A stretch of 64,000 bases of DNA from Firmicutes bacterium FC7 (GCA_022760735.1 JAKELU010000008.1:30812-94811), one strand, 5' to 3'. Shown: positions 30,225 to 39,641, counted from the first letter of the stretch. A program made the numbers and translations. Notes: generated by a model not told the origin, from the sequence alone.

Positions 30225-31082
30225 ATGGATTTACTCATTATTACTGGAATGTCTGGTGCAGGTAAATCACAGGCAATGAAGGTAGTGGAGGATATGGGTT
30301 TTTATTGTATGGACAACCTACCTCCTGCCTTGCTTTCAAAATTTGTTGAACTATGCCAGGAATCAAAGAAGATCATTGATAAGGTTGCTGTTGTAGTTGA
30401 TATTAGAGGAGGAGAGTTTTTTAACCATCTCTTTACAGAATTAGACGAGTTAGAAGCTAAGGGAATAAAATATAAAATACTTTTTCTAGACGCTACAGAT
30501 GCAGTTTTAATAAAAAGGTATAAAGAATTAAGAAGGCCTCATCCCTTAACACCAGATGGAAGTCTTATAAACGGAATAAATGCGGAAAGAAATATCCTTA
30601 AAGAGGTTAAGGTGAGATCTAATTACATAATAGATACATCTAAATTGACTCTTGGAATGTTACGTGAAGAAATGTCTAGGATATTTTTAGAAGGAGGAGA
30701 AACAAGAAAAATCTCTATTTCAGTCACATCTTTTGGATTCAAAAATGGGATGCTTTTAGATGGAGATTTGGTCTATGATGTAAGATTTATACCTAATCCG
30801 TTCTATATTCCAGAGCTTAAACAATTATCTGGTAAAACTGAAGACGTTACTAATTATGTTTTTAAATGGCCGCAGACAAATATTTTTATTACAAAAGTTA
30901 TAGATATGCTTGAATATCTCATACCATATTATATAGAAGAAGGAAAAACTCAGTTAGTTGTAGGTATAGGATGTACTGGTGGTTACCATAGGTCTGTAGC
31001 TATAGCAGAAAGAATTGGGGAAATATTGAAAGAAAACGGTCAAAGAGTCATCGTGATTCACAGAGATTTAAAAGATAATTAG
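30225..31082 (+). CDS. rapZ: RNase adapter / nucleotide-binding protein RapZ (YvcJ)
   Basis: A 285-residue protein with Walker A G-M-S-G-A-G-K-S (about 7-14), Walker B V-V-V-D-I-R-G and the conserved C-terminal G-I-G-C-T-G-G-Y-H-R-S-V. In Enterobacteria RapZ senses glucosamine-6-phosphate and targets GlmZ RNA. In Bacillus YvcJ hydrolyses nucleotides and influences competence. The rapZ-yvcK-whiA order is conserved across low-GC Gram-positives; here an Rrf2 gene and a Nudix gene are inserted before whiA. AGGTGA ribosome site overlaps the PHP stop region. Confidence 0.93.
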   Translation: MDLLIITGMSGAGKSQAMKVVEDMGFYCMDNLPPALLSKFVELCQESKKIIDKVAVVVDIRGGEFFNHLFTELDELEAKGIKYKILFLDATDAVLIKRYKELRRPHPLTPDGSLINGINAERNILKEVKVRSNYIIDTSKLTLGMLREEMSRIFLEGGETRKISISVTSFGFKNGMLLDGDLVYDVRFIPNPFYIPELKQLSGKTEDVTNYVFKWPQTNIFITKVIDMLEYLIPYYIEEGKTQLVVGIGCTGGYHRSVAIAERIGEILKENGQRVIVIHRDLKDN

Positions 31083-31110
31083 AATCTTAATGTAAAAAGG
31101 GGAATTATAA

Positions 31111-32091
31111 ATGAAACATAATCCAAAAATTGTAGCAATTGGTGGTGGAACTGGGTTATCAATTTTATTAAGAGGGTTAAAGCAATTTACTCCTAATATA
31201 ACGGCGATTGTGACAGTTGCAGATGATGGAGGAGGGTCTGGAATATTAAGAGAGGACCTAGGTATGCTTCCACCAGGAGACATTAGAGCTTGTCTGTTAG
31301 CATTGGCAAATACAGAACCTACAATGGAAAAGGTACTTCAATACAGGTTTAAAGAAGGGCAATTAAAAGGCCAAAGTTTTGGGAATTTATTTATTGCTGC
31401 TATGAATGAAATATATGGCAGTTTTGAAGAAGCAATTAAGGAAACGAGCAATGTTTTATCCATAACAGGTAAGGTATATCCTATGACACTAGAGGATGTA
31501 AGACTTCATGCAGAGTTGGAAAATGGAAAGATAATACATGGTGAATCAAAAATTCCATGTGAAGCAAAAAATGAAGGATGTAGAATTAAAAGAGTATTTA
31601 TGTATCCTAAAATATCTTACCCAATGACAGAAGCCGTAGAGGCAATTAATGAAGCTGACTTAATTGTATTAGGGCCTGGTAGTCTCTATACTTCAATTGT
31701 ACCAAACCTTTTAGTTAATGATATGGTAAGTAGCATATACAATGCAAAGGCACCAAAGGTTTATATATGTAATGTTATGACGCAACCTGGTGAAACTGAT
31801 AACCTTGGAGTAATAGAGCATGTTCAAGGTATATTAAATCATAGTAGAGAAGATTTCATAGATTATGTAATCGTAAATACTGAGGAAATACCAGAAGAAA
31901 CTCTAAGAAAATACATTACTGATGGTTCAAGGCCAGTGATATTAACTTTGGACGATGAGAAAAAATTAAAAGAAAAAAATATAAAATTAATTACAGAAAA
32001 GTTAATTGATATAAAGAAAAATTACATTAGACATGATAATATCAAGCTAAGTAAAATGTTAATTAAAATAGCAAATAATGAGTACTGTTAG
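31111..32091 (+). CDS. yvcK: YvcK/CofD-like protein (gluconeogenesis factor)
   Basis: A 326-residue protein of the CofD-like family. Nucleotide-sugar-binding motifs visible are I-G-G-G-T-G-L-S (about 9-16), D-D-G-G-G-S-G and L-G-P-G-S-L-Y-T-S. YvcK binds UDP-GlcNAc, is needed for growth on gluconeogenic carbon sources and influences cell-wall synthesis by regulating GlmS/GlmR-type activity. Its pairing with murB and rapZ supports a role in partitioning carbon to peptidoglycan. AAAAGGGG precedes the ATG. It ends at a hairpin terminator. Confidence 0.93.
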   Translation: MKHNPKIVAIGGGTGLSILLRGLKQFTPNITAIVTVADDGGGSGILREDLGMLPPGDIRACLLALANTEPTMEKVLQYRFKEGQLKGQSFGNLFIAAMNEIYGSFEEAIKETSNVLSITGKVYPMTLEDVRLHAELENGKIIHGESKIPCEAKNEGCRIKRVFMYPKISYPMTEAVEAINEADLIVLGPGSLYTSIVPNLLVNDMVSSIYNAKAPKVYICNVMTQPGETDNLGVIEHVQGILNHSREDFIDYVIVNTEEIPEETLRKYITDGSRPVILTLDDEKKLKEKNIKLITEKLIDIKKNYIRHDNIKLSKMLIKIANNEYC

Positions 32092-32101
32092 AGCAATTTA
32101 G

Positions 32102-32136
32102 AAAACGAAATGATTATATAGTCATTTCGTTTTTTA
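32102..32136 (+). terminator. Terminator of the murB-PHP-rapZ-yvcK operon
   Basis: A 12-bp stem (32102-32113 with 32122-32133) with an eight-base loop and a T-run. As the arms are A/T-ended on both sides it may also stop the convergent Rrf2 gene. Confidence 0.88.
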
Positions 32137-32178
32137 AAATTATCTTTTATAATTTTAATTATGGATTATAAATCCTAA

Positions 32179-32622
32179 TCATATATAAAATATATAATTA
32201 TCACCTTTGTTTCTTAAACTTTCATCTAATATTTCTTTTATTGATATTGACTTAAGGTGATTATAAATACACATGTCCAAAGGGTCAAAAACTATTGAGA
32301 ATAAAGCTGTTTCTAGGTTAGGAACTTTTTTATCTACAGTATTCTCGGTTTTCTCAAATAATGTGGTTTCAGTGGCAGATAAAATATCATATACAGATAA
32401 CTCTTCTGGTGGTTTTGCAAGTTGATACCCTCCTTGAGGACCTTTAATTGAAACAACGATATCTGATTTTTTTAGAGCAGAGAATATCTGTTCCAAGTAT
32501 ATTTTCGAAATTTCTAAAGACTCAGAAATATTTAATATAGTTATGTACTCTCCAGTATTATATTTACTAGCTAGATAGACAATTGATGCTAATGCATACC
32601 TTCCTTTTGATGATATTCTCAT
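32179..32622 (-). CDS. Rrf2 family transcriptional regulator
   Basis: A 147-residue winged-helix regulator: M-R-I-S-S-K-G-R-Y-A-L start, helix-turn-helix around I-S-E-S-L-E-I-S-K-I-Y-L-E-Q-I-F, and the wing K-G-P-Q-G-G-Y-Q-L-A. The C-terminal half has a single cysteine (D-M-C-I-Y), lacking the three-cysteine cluster motif of IscR and NsrR. It is therefore probably a cluster-free, CymR-like sensor. It is transcribed opposite to its neighbours, from its own promoter with an inverted repeat (32649-32667). Targets unknown. Confidence 0.87.
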   Translation of the reverse strand: MRISSKGRYALASIVYLASKYNTGEYITILNISESLEISKIYLEQIFSALKKSDIVVSIKGPQGGYQLAKPPEELSVYDILSATETTLFEKTENTVDKKVPNLETALFSIVFDPLDMCIYNHLKSISIKEILDESLRNKGDNYIFYI

Positions 32623-32648
32623 GAGATTTTCCTCCTTTTATAATATCT

Positions 32649-32676
32649 ATTCTATATTATTTAGAATAAATGTCAA
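32649..32676 (-). promoter_or_regulatory. Rrf2 gene promoter with overlapping inverted repeat
   Basis: On the minus strand TTGACA (32676-32671) is 16 bases from TAGAAT (32654-32649). ATTCTA and TAGAAT with a 7-base centre (32649-32667) form an inverted repeat over the -10 box. This is a position suited to autoregulation by the Rrf2 dimer. Confidence 0.55.
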
Positions 32677-32818
32677 TAACATAGTAAATAAGTATGTTTA
32701 ATTTTTTATTTCCTTTTTACATAATATGCTGAAAATGTTTACAAAAATTTAATAAAATATAGTATAATAGATATATTATTTATCATATATTTTTTTATTT
32801 ATTCAGGAGTTGGTTTAG

Positions 32819-33223
32819 ATGGTTGAGATTAGTTCAGGAGGTGTCGTAGTATTTGGTAATGCTATTTTATTGCTGAAGAAATATAATGGAGATTGGGTAT
32901 TACCGAAGGGACGATTAGAAAAAGGTGAAAATATTAAGAGTGCTGCCCTTAGAGAAGTACTAGAGGAGACTGGGGTTAAGGGTGAAATACTTGACTATAT
33001 TGGAGCAGTACACTATAATTATAAGAATCTCAAAGAAGGGGAAATAGTTAATAAAACAGTTCACTGGTATCTTATGAAGAGCAATTCAATGGAATGTAAA
33101 CCGCAAAGAAAAGAAGGGTTTATTGATGCTATGTATGTCCATGTGGATAAAGCAAAGGATTTAGTAAGATACGCAGATGAAAGAAAGATTATAATAAAAG
33201 GGATAGAGCTTATGAACCAATAG
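32819..33223 (+). CDS. Nudix hydrolase
   Basis: A 134-residue hydrolase with a complete Nudix box, G-R-L-E-K-G-E-N-I-K-S-A-A-L-R-E-V-L-E-E-T-G-V (about 36-58). The box supplies the Mg-binding glutamates for cleaving nucleoside diphosphate-linked substrates. The remainder (S-S-G-G-V-V-V-F, W-V-L-P-K-G) resembles diadenosine polyphosphate hydrolase-like members. The substrate is not determined. It starts a run with whiA, HPr and grdX. Ribosome site AGGAG at 32803-32807. Confidence 0.88.
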   Translation: MVEISSGGVVVFGNAILLLKKYNGDWVLPKGRLEKGENIKSAALREVLEETGVKGEILDYIGAVHYNYKNLKEGEIVNKTVHWYLMKSNSMECKPQRKEGFIDAMYVHVDKAKDLVRYADERKIIIKGIELMNQ

Positions 33224-33233
33224 GAGTGATAAT

Positions 33234-34187
33234 ATGTCCTTTTCATCAACAACAAAGAATGAATTGTCAAGGATAGAATTATGCGAAGACTGTTGTGCAT
33301 TAGCTGAATTATCAGCTTTAGTTAGAATGAATGGTACAATTCAGATTATGGGCTCAAATAAGCTAATGCTAAAATTTAACACTGAGAATGCTGCTATTGC
33401 AAGAAGAATATTTTCCATATTAAAAAAGATATATACTACTAATGTAGATGTTATGGTTAGAAGAAACAGGCAGCTAAAAAAGAATAATAACTATTTAATT
33501 GTAGTAAGCGATAAAGATATTTCAAGTAAGATTCTTCATGATGTAGGCTTTATATATCAGGATAAATCTAATCTACTATCACCAAACTATAGAGTAGATG
33601 AGAGGATTATAGAAAAAAGATGCTGTAAGAGAAGCTATATTCGTGGTTCATTTCTTGGTGGAGGTTCAATAAGTAACCCAGAGAAAACATATCACTTAGA
33701 ATTTGTAACTAACAATGAAGAACATGCAAAGGATTTATCGGATATAATTAACTCCTTTAATTTAAATTCAAAGATAGTGACGAGAAAAGAAAATTTCGTA
33801 GTATATATTAAAGAGGGTGAGCAAATAGTAGATTTACTTAATATAATTGGTGCTCATCAAGCATTATTAAAATTAGAGGATATTAGAGTACTGAAAGATG
33901 TAAGGAATAATATTAATAGAATTGTAAATTGTGAAACTGCTAATCTGAGTAAAACTATCGATGCTTCTATGAGGCAAATTGAGCATATAGAGTTGATAAA
34001 AAGCAAAATGGGACTAAATAAATTACCTAATAGTTTAAGAGAAATTGCTGAATTGAGATTAGATAATCCGGATGCGAGTTTAAAGGAAATAGGTGCGATG
34101 TTAAACCCACCTATTGGGAAATCTGGTGTTAATCATAGATTTAGAAAGATCGAAGAGATAGCAAATGAATTGAGAGGAGTGAATTAG
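33234..34187 (+). CDS. whiA: DNA-binding protein WhiA
   Basis: A 317-residue protein with the LAGLIDADG-like N-terminal domain (F-S-S-T-T-K-N-E-L start; R-S-Y-I-R-G-S-F-L-G-G-G-S-I in the middle) and a C-terminal helix-turn-helix (A-E-L-R-L-D-N-P-D-A-S-L-K-E-I-G). WhiA controls sporulation septation in actinomycetes and affects division and chromosome handling in Bacillus. The homing-endonuclease catalytic residues are not retained in the family. AGGAG lies before the ATG. The HPr gene begins at the next base after its stop. Confidence 0.95.
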   Translation: MSFSSTTKNELSRIELCEDCCALAELSALVRMNGTIQIMGSNKLMLKFNTENAAIARRIFSILKKIYTTNVDVMVRRNRQLKKNNNYLIVVSDKDISSKILHDVGFIYQDKSNLLSPNYRVDERIIEKRCCKRSYIRGSFLGGGSISNPEKTYHLEFVTNNEEHAKDLSDIINSFNLNSKIVTRKENFVVYIKEGEQIVDLLNIIGAHQALLKLEDIRVLKDVRNNINRIVNCETANLSKTIDASMRQIEHIELIKSKMGLNKLPNSLREIAELRLDNPDASLKEIGAMLNPPIGKSGVNHRFRKIEEIANELRGVN

Positions 34188-34454
34188 ATGGAGCAATTAA
34201 CTATTAAATTAAATAATCCTGATGGATTACATGCAAGACCAGCGGCTATATTTGTACAAGTAGCTAGTAGATATACAAGTGATCTAGAGATTGAAGCTCA
34301 TGGTACAAAAGTTAATGGTAAAAGTATTATAGGTATTATGTCATTAGGTGCTTTCCATGGAGAAGAAATAACGCTTACAGCTAATGGTCAAGATGAAAAA
34401 CAATTAATTGAGGCGTTAAAAAATTTAATAGAAAACGAATTTGAAGGTTATTAA
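34188..34454 (+). CDS. ptsH: HPr family phosphocarrier protein
   Basis: An 88-residue PTS-type protein. His15 (G-L-H15-A-R-P) is the PEP-dependent phosphorylation site and Ser46 (N-G-K-S46-I-I-G) the HprK target. Both are present, so it can act as true HPr rather than the His-less Crh. No EI gene is adjacent; the whiA-HPr pairing is the usual place of Crh-like genes in Bacillus. GAGGAGTG upstream lies in the end of whiA, and the start directly follows its stop codon. Confidence 0.9.
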   Translation: MEQLTIKLNNPDGLHARPAAIFVQVASRYTSDLEIEAHGTKVNGKSIIGIMSLGAFHGEEITLTANGQDEKQLIEALKNLIENEFEGY

Positions 34455-34455
34455 A

Positions 34456-34854
34456 ATGGTGTTCTCTATGAAGAGTATGATAATAACTAATAACAAAAGA
34501 GTATATGATAAGTTTAAGGATATGATAGAAATAATTTACTTAGAAAACTATAAATACCTTGATATTCTATTCTTTGTTAGGGATAAGATTCATGAAGGTC
34601 ATAAGCTATTAACACATCCTTTATCAGGAAGCATAAAACCAAATGAAACACCTTTTAGAAGTATTATGATCTCTAAAGAAACTGGAGATTTCGATACACA
34701 AGGTTTATTAATTATTGAAGAGAGTATTCTAACTGCTCAAAAATTTATTAACAATAAACCTACTCCTAATTGGACAGAAAAAGTCTTAGATGACTTTAGA
34801 GTAATAGACTTGTCCATAATGGAAAATGTAATTGAAAAATTAGGACATATATAA
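34456..34854 (+). CDS. grdX: GrdX family protein
   Basis: A 132-residue protein matching the GrdX family by its central H-P-L-S-G-S-I-K-P-N-E-T-P-F motif, the N-terminal T-N-N region and the C-terminal D-D-F-R-V-I-D-L. GrdX is usually encoded with the glycine/sarcosine/betaine reductase genes of amino-acid-fermenting clostridia, and its biochemical role is not established. Here it stands alone behind HPr. The start at 34456 uses GAAGGT at 34443-34448; ATG codons at 34468 and 34474 are alternatives. It implies the genome has a selenium-dependent reductase system. Confidence 0.8.
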   Translation: MVFSMKSMIITNNKRVYDKFKDMIEIIYLENYKYLDILFFVRDKIHEGHKLLTHPLSGSIKPNETPFRSIMISKETGDFDTQGLLIIEESILTAQKFINNKPTPNWTEKVLDDFRVIDLSIMENVIEKLGHI

Positions 34855-34893
34855 CGAGGGAAAGATGCAATCATCTTCTACCTCGTTATTTTT
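34851..34893 (+). terminator. Terminator after grdX
   Basis: An outer stem of 9 bp (34851-34859 with 34881-34889) plus an inner stem (34862-34867 with 34872-34877), followed by a T-run. It starts within the grdX stop region. Confidence 0.85.
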
Positions 34894-34971
34894 TGTAATT
34901 TAGACAATATATTTTATATCAAATGAGTTTATGATAAAATTAAATTAGTAAACTATGAAAGAGGAAGTAGA

Positions 34972-37900
34972 ATGGTACAAAGATTTACTCACTTACATGT
35001 TCATACTGAATATAGTCTATTGGATGGTTCCATAAGGATTAAAGACCTTATAAGAAGAACTAAGGAGCTGGGCATGGATTCTATTGCTATAACAGACCAT
35101 GGAGCTATGTTTGGAGTCATTCAGTTTTATAAGGAAGCTAAAAAACATGGTATAAAACCAATACTTGGTTCAGAAGTTTATGTGGCTATTAATAAATACA
35201 CGGAAAAGGAACAGAAGGATAAAAATCAGTACCATTTAGTACTACTTGCAGAAAACAATAAGGGCTATAAAAATCTTATGAAAATTGTATCTGAGGGGTA
35301 TGTAAATGGATTTTATTACAAACCTAGAATTGATCATGATATTCTAAGATCATATAGTGAGGGTATTATTTGCCTTTCTGCTTGCCTAGGAGGAGAAGTT
35401 CAAAAATTTTTACTGGATAACAATTACGATAAAGCAAAGGAAGTTGCTTTAATATATAAAGAGATTTTTGGAAGAGACAACTTCTATTTAGAATTACAGG
35501 ATCATGGAATGAGTGAACAGACAAATGTAAATAGGAAACTTATTAGATTGTCAGAGGAACTTGATATTCCATTGGTTGCTACAAATGATGTCCATTATTT
35601 AAATCAAGAAGATTCGCTAGTTCATGATGTTTTATTATGCATTCAGACTGGTAAGACTATTGACGAAGAGGATAGAATGAGATTTCCTACGGATCAGTTT
35701 TACTTAAAATCTCCTGAGGAAATGTATTCATTATTTTATTATAATACTCAGGCACTTGAAAATACAGCACTTATAGCAGATAGATGCAATGTTGAATTGG
35801 ATTTTAATACTTTACATCTCCCTAAATTCGATGTGCCCAATGGCTATACAAACGTAGAATATCTAGAAATGCTAAGTAAGGAAGGGCTTAAGAAAAGATA
35901 TTCCGTTATAACAGATGAAATCAACAATAGATTTGAGTTTGAATTTAACACTATTGTAAACATGGGATATACAGACTATTTTCTTATAGTCTGGGACTTT
36001 ATTAGATTTGCAAAGGAACACGGCATAATTGTCGGTCCTGGGCGTGGCTCTGCAGCAGGAAGTATCATATCATATGGACTAGGAATTATTGACATAGATC
36101 CATTAGAGTATGGACTACTATTTGAGAGATTTTTAAATCCTGAAAGGGTAACTATGCCAGATATTGATATAGATTTTTGCTATGAGAGAAGAGAAGAAGT
36201 TATACAGTATGTAGTTAATAAATATGGTCATGAAAAAGTCGCACAAATAGCTACCTTTGGAACTATGGCTGCTAGAGGTGCTATTAGAGATGTTGGAAGA
36301 GCTATAAATATGCCATATAGTACTGTAGATAATATTGCTAAGCAAATACCCCATGAGCTTGGAATTACATTATCCAGGGCTCTTGAAATAAATAATTCAT
36401 TAAGGAATGAATATGAAAATAATGATGAGGTACATAATTTAATAGATTTAGCATTAGCAGTAGAGGGATTGCCAAGACATACCTCAACTCATGCTGCAGG
36501 TGTTGTTATTTCTGCAGCACCTATTACAGATTATGCACCCCTTGTTAAAAATAATGATTCACTGGCTACTCAGTTTACAATGACTGAGCTTGAAGAGCTT
36601 GGTCTTTTAAAAATGGATTTCTTAGGTTTAAGAACATTGACCGTTATAAGAGATGCAGTAAATTTAATAGAAGAAAATCATGGCATAAAGGTAGAGTTTG
36701 ATAAGGCTTTTACCTATGATGATCCTAAGGTATTTGAAATGTTTGCTAAGGCAGAAACCTTGGGAGTGTTCCAATTTGAGAGTGCAGGTATGAGAGCTTT
36801 TCTTAAGGAACTAAAACCAAATATTTTTGAGGATTTGATAGCAGCTAATTCATTGTTTAGGCCAGGTCCTATGAATCAAATACCAACCTTTATAGAATGC
36901 AAGCATGATCCATCAAAGATAAAGTATATCCATCCAAAGCTTGAACCAATACTAAGTGTAACATATGGCTGCATCGTTTATCAGGAACAGGTTATGCAAA
37001 TTGTTCGTGATTTAGGTGGATATACATTAGGTAGAGCAGATTTAGTTAGAAGAGCTATGAGCAAAAAAAAGATGGATGTAATGGAGCAGGAAAGAAGAAA
37101 CTTTATCTATGGACAGGTGGATAAAAATGGTAAAGTGGTCATACCTGGAGCTATTAGAAATGGGGTTGATGAGAAATCAGCAAATAAAATATTTGATTTA
37201 ATGATTGATTTTGCCAATTATGCCTTCAATAAGTCTCACTCAGCAGCATATGCTGTTGTTGCCTATAGAACTGCTTGGCTAAAATATTATTACCCTGTTG
37301 AATTTATGGCAGCCCAAATATCATCGATTATGGAAAGTACTACTCAAGTATCGTTATATATACAGGAGTGTAAGAGGCTTGGGATTGAAGTATTGCCTCC
37401 AGATATAAATTCATCTCATGAGAAATTTACGGTAAGTGGAAACAAGATTCGTTTTGGATTAAGTGCTGTTAAAAATGTTGGAACTGGCTTAATACGAGCA
37501 ATTGTAAAGGCCAGAGAAAAGGGAAGATTTAATAGTTTTACAGATTTTGTTGATAGAATAGAGAGAGTAGACTCTACTGTAATGAATAAAAGAGCTATTG
37601 AGAGCCTAATAAAGTGCGGGGCATTGGATTCCATTGGAGCAAATAGGGCACAACTATTATCAATCTTTGAAAAAGTTATTGATGGAATTCATTCTGACAG
37701 AAAAAGAAATATTGAAGGTCAATTTTCATTTTTTGATGTTGTTGAGGTAAAAATACAGAAGGATAATCTTCCTAATATAAAGGAGTTTCCTAAGAAGACT
37801 TTATTGCAAATGGAGAAGGAAATATTAGGTATATATGTATCAGGTCATCCTTTAGAGCCATATGCAAAAGAGCTAAATAGGATTTCAACAATTACAACAA

Positions 37901-38433
37901 CAGAAATTTCAAAGGATATAGAAGAGATAGATTCTAATTTTAAAGATGGTCAGAAGATTACAATAGGTGGTATAATAGTAGAGAAGAAAAATAAGGTTAC
38001 AAGAAATAACAATATGATGGCATTTATAAACTTAGAAGATTTATATGGTTCAGTTGAATGTATAGTATTTCCAGCAACGTATGAAAAGTATAATAAGTAT
38101 ATCTTAGAAGATGAGGTAGTAATTATAGAAGGACGATTATCTATATCTGAGGTAGAAGAGACTAAGATCATATGTGAAAAGGTAATGCCACTTAATAGCT
38201 ACAATATGAGCAAATTATTTATTAGAATACCCTTAGAAGGTAAAACTAATTTATTTGATCAGATTAAACTTATTTTAAAAAAATACCCTGGTGATGTACC
38301 TGTCTATGTTTATATGGAGAAATTAAGGAAAACAGTAGTTGCAGACAGATCGCTATGGGTTAATATAGATGACAATAAAGTAGAAGTTGAATTAAAGACA
38401 TTATTGGGTAAAGATAGTGTGAAATTATCTTAG
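34972..38433 (+). CDS. dnaE: DNA polymerase III subunit alpha (DnaE type)
   Basis: A 1153-residue replicative polymerase. N-terminal PHP domain (H-V-H-T-E-Y-S-L-L-D-G, T-D-H-G-A-M-F-G), catalytic palm with the aspartates in M-P-D-I-D-I-D-F (about 395-402), G-P-G-R-G-S-A-A-G-S, tandem HhH motif and a C-terminal OB-fold (K-I-T-I-G-G-I-I). There is no exonuclease insertion, so this is DnaE rather than PolC; Firmicutes usually use it beside PolC at the lagging strand. GAGGAAG precedes the ATG. The dnaE-pfkA-pyk order is a well-known low-GC Gram-positive linkage. Confidence 0.96.
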   Translation: MVQRFTHLHVHTEYSLLDGSIRIKDLIRRTKELGMDSIAITDHGAMFGVIQFYKEAKKHGIKPILGSEVYVAINKYTEKEQKDKNQYHLVLLAENNKGYKNLMKIVSEGYVNGFYYKPRIDHDILRSYSEGIICLSACLGGEVQKFLLDNNYDKAKEVALIYKEIFGRDNFYLELQDHGMSEQTNVNRKLIRLSEELDIPLVATNDVHYLNQEDSLVHDVLLCIQTGKTIDEEDRMRFPTDQFYLKSPEEMYSLFYYNTQALENTALIADRCNVELDFNTLHLPKFDVPNGYTNVEYLEMLSKEGLKKRYSVITDEINNRFEFEFNTIVNMGYTDYFLIVWDFIRFAKEHGIIVGPGRGSAAGSIISYGLGIIDIDPLEYGLLFERFLNPERVTMPDIDIDFCYERREEVIQYVVNKYGHEKVAQIATFGTMAARGAIRDVGRAINMPYSTVDNIAKQIPHELGITLSRALEINNSLRNEYENNDEVHNLIDLALAVEGLPRHTSTHAAGVVISAAPITDYAPLVKNNDSLATQFTMTELEELGLLKMDFLGLRTLTVIRDAVNLIEENHGIKVEFDKAFTYDDPKVFEMFAKAETLGVFQFESAGMRAFLKELKPNIFEDLIAANSLFRPGPMNQIPTFIECKHDPSKIKYIHPKLEPILSVTYGCIVYQEQVMQIVRDLGGYTLGRADLVRRAMSKKKMDVMEQERRNFIYGQVDKNGKVVIPGAIRNGVDEKSANKIFDLMIDFANYAFNKSHSAAYAVVAYRTAWLKYYYPVEFMAAQISSIMESTTQVSLYIQECKRLGIEVLPPDINSSHEKFTVSGNKIRFGLSAVKNVGTGLIRAIVKAREKGRFNSFTDFVDRIERVDSTVMNKRAIESLIKCGALDSIGANRAQLLSIFEKVIDGIHSDRKRNIEGQFSFFDVVEVKIQKDNLPNIKEFPKKTLLQMEKEILGIYVSGHPLEPYAKELNRISTITTTEISKDIEEIDSNFKDGQKITIGGIIVEKKNKVTRNNNMMAFINLEDLYGSVECIVFPATYEKYNKYILEDEVVIIEGRLSISEVEETKIICEKVMPLNSYNMSKLFIRIPLEGKTNLFDQIKLILKKYPGDVPVYVYMEKLRKTVVADRSLWVNIDDNKVEVELKTLLGKDSVKLS

Positions 38434-38463
38434 CCTAATTCAATAAATACATGGAGGGGTATT

Positions 38464-38658
38464 ATGTGGAGAACCATATATGTGACTATAGATAAGAAAC
38501 AAGCATATAGCATAGAAAACACATTAAAGACAGAAGGTTTTCTTGTGAAGGTTAATGGCTCTTATGATGCTGAACGTGAAAATCTATATGAAATATTAGT
38601 TTTAAAGAATGAGGCTAAGGATGCTCAGGATACATTATTGGAAATGGGAATGATTTAG
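38464..38658 (+). CDS. Small hypothetical protein between dnaE and pfkA
   Basis: A 64-residue protein of ferredoxin-like beta-alpha-beta pattern (W-R-T-I-Y-V-T-I-D then a helix and a G-F-L-V-K-V strand), resembling the DUF2007 / signal-transducing small proteins. Similar short genes occur before pfkA in clostridia, where databases sometimes mislabel them glutamate decarboxylase. No catalytic residues are evident. GGAGGGG precedes the ATG, and pfkA starts 12 bases downstream, so it belongs to the glycolytic operon. Confidence 0.75.
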   Translation: MWRTIYVTIDKKQAYSIENTLKTEGFLVKVNGSYDAERENLYEILVLKNEAKDAQDTLLEMGMI

Positions 38659-38670
38659 AAGGAGGATTAT

Positions 38671-39630
38671 ATGAGAACGATAGGAGTACTTACAAGTGGC
38701 GGAGATGCACCTGGGATGAACGCTGCTTTAAGAGCGGTGGTTCGAGCTGGTTTGTATAATAATGTTAGAATGATGGGAATAATGCATGGATATGATGGTC
38801 TTATAAAAGGCAATATTGATGATATGGATTTATCATCTGTTGCAGACATTATCCATAGAGGTGGAACTATATTAAAAACTGCCCGTTCAGAAGAGTTTGC
38901 AACTGATGCTGGTTTAAAAAAGGCTTTAAATGTAATAGATATATTTAATATAGATGGATTAGTAGTTCTAGGAGGTGATGGAACTTTTAAGGGCGCAAAA
39001 GCCTTATCAGATGCAGGAATACCAACGATAGGCATACCTTGTACTATAGACAATGACCTTGCTTATACAGATTATACAATTGGTTTCTTTACTGCAGTTG
39101 AGACAGTTGTGGAAGCCATAGGAAAAATTAGAGATACATCATCTTCTCACGGAAGAGCAAGTGTTATAGAGGTAATGGGAAGAAATTGTGGGGATATTGC
39201 TCTATATGCTGGTTTAGCTGGCGGAGCTGAAAGTATAATTGTGCCTGAAATGGATTATGATATTGATGAAATTTGTGAAAAGGTTTTAAGAGGTAGAAAT
39301 AGGGGAAAGGTTCACCACATAATAATTGTAGCTGAAGGGGTAGGTAATCCTTATAATATTGCTAATGTAATAGAAGAGAAAACAGGTGTTGAAACAAAGG
39401 TTACAGTACTTGGCTATTTACAAAGAGGTGGAACACCTAATACTATGGACAGAATTATGGGATGTGAAATGGGGAAAAGAGCTGTAGAACTTTTACTTGA
39501 AGGAAAGGCAGGAAGAGCTGTTGGTATAAAATGCAATAATATATTTGATATGGATATTACCGAAGCTTTAAATATGCAAAAAGTATTTGATGTTGATTTG
39601 TACAATACTGCTAATGTATTATCATTATAG
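38671..39630 (+). CDS. pfkA: 6-phosphofructokinase
   Basis: A 319-residue ATP-dependent glycolytic enzyme of normal length. G-G-D-A-P-G-M-N-A near the start, the ATP site G-G-D-G-T-F-K-G-A (about 102-110), the catalytic T-I-D-N-D (about 125-129) and the sugar-phosphate site M-G-R-N-C-G are intact. AAGGAGG precedes the ATG. Its stop is 11 bases before pyk, making pfkA-pyk a classical glycolytic pair. Confidence 0.97.
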   Translation: MRTIGVLTSGGDAPGMNAALRAVVRAGLYNNVRMMGIMHGYDGLIKGNIDDMDLSSVADIIHRGGTILKTARSEEFATDAGLKKALNVIDIFNIDGLVVLGGDGTFKGAKALSDAGIPTIGIPCTIDNDLAYTDYTIGFFTAVETVVEAIGKIRDTSSSHGRASVIEVMGRNCGDIALYAGLAGGAESIIVPEMDYDIDEICEKVLRGRNRGKVHHIIIVAEGVGNPYNIANVIEEKTGVETKVTVLGYLQRGGTPNTMDRIMGCEMGKRAVELLLEGKAGRAVGIKCNNIFDMDITEALNMQKVFDVDLYNTANVLSL

Positions 39631-39641
39631 GAGGAATACAA

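Noticed and set aside
38464..38658. Glutamate decarboxylase
   Set aside because: A 64-residue protein without a pyridoxal-lysine motif cannot be the enzyme; database names of this kind for pre-pfkA genes appear to be propagated errors.
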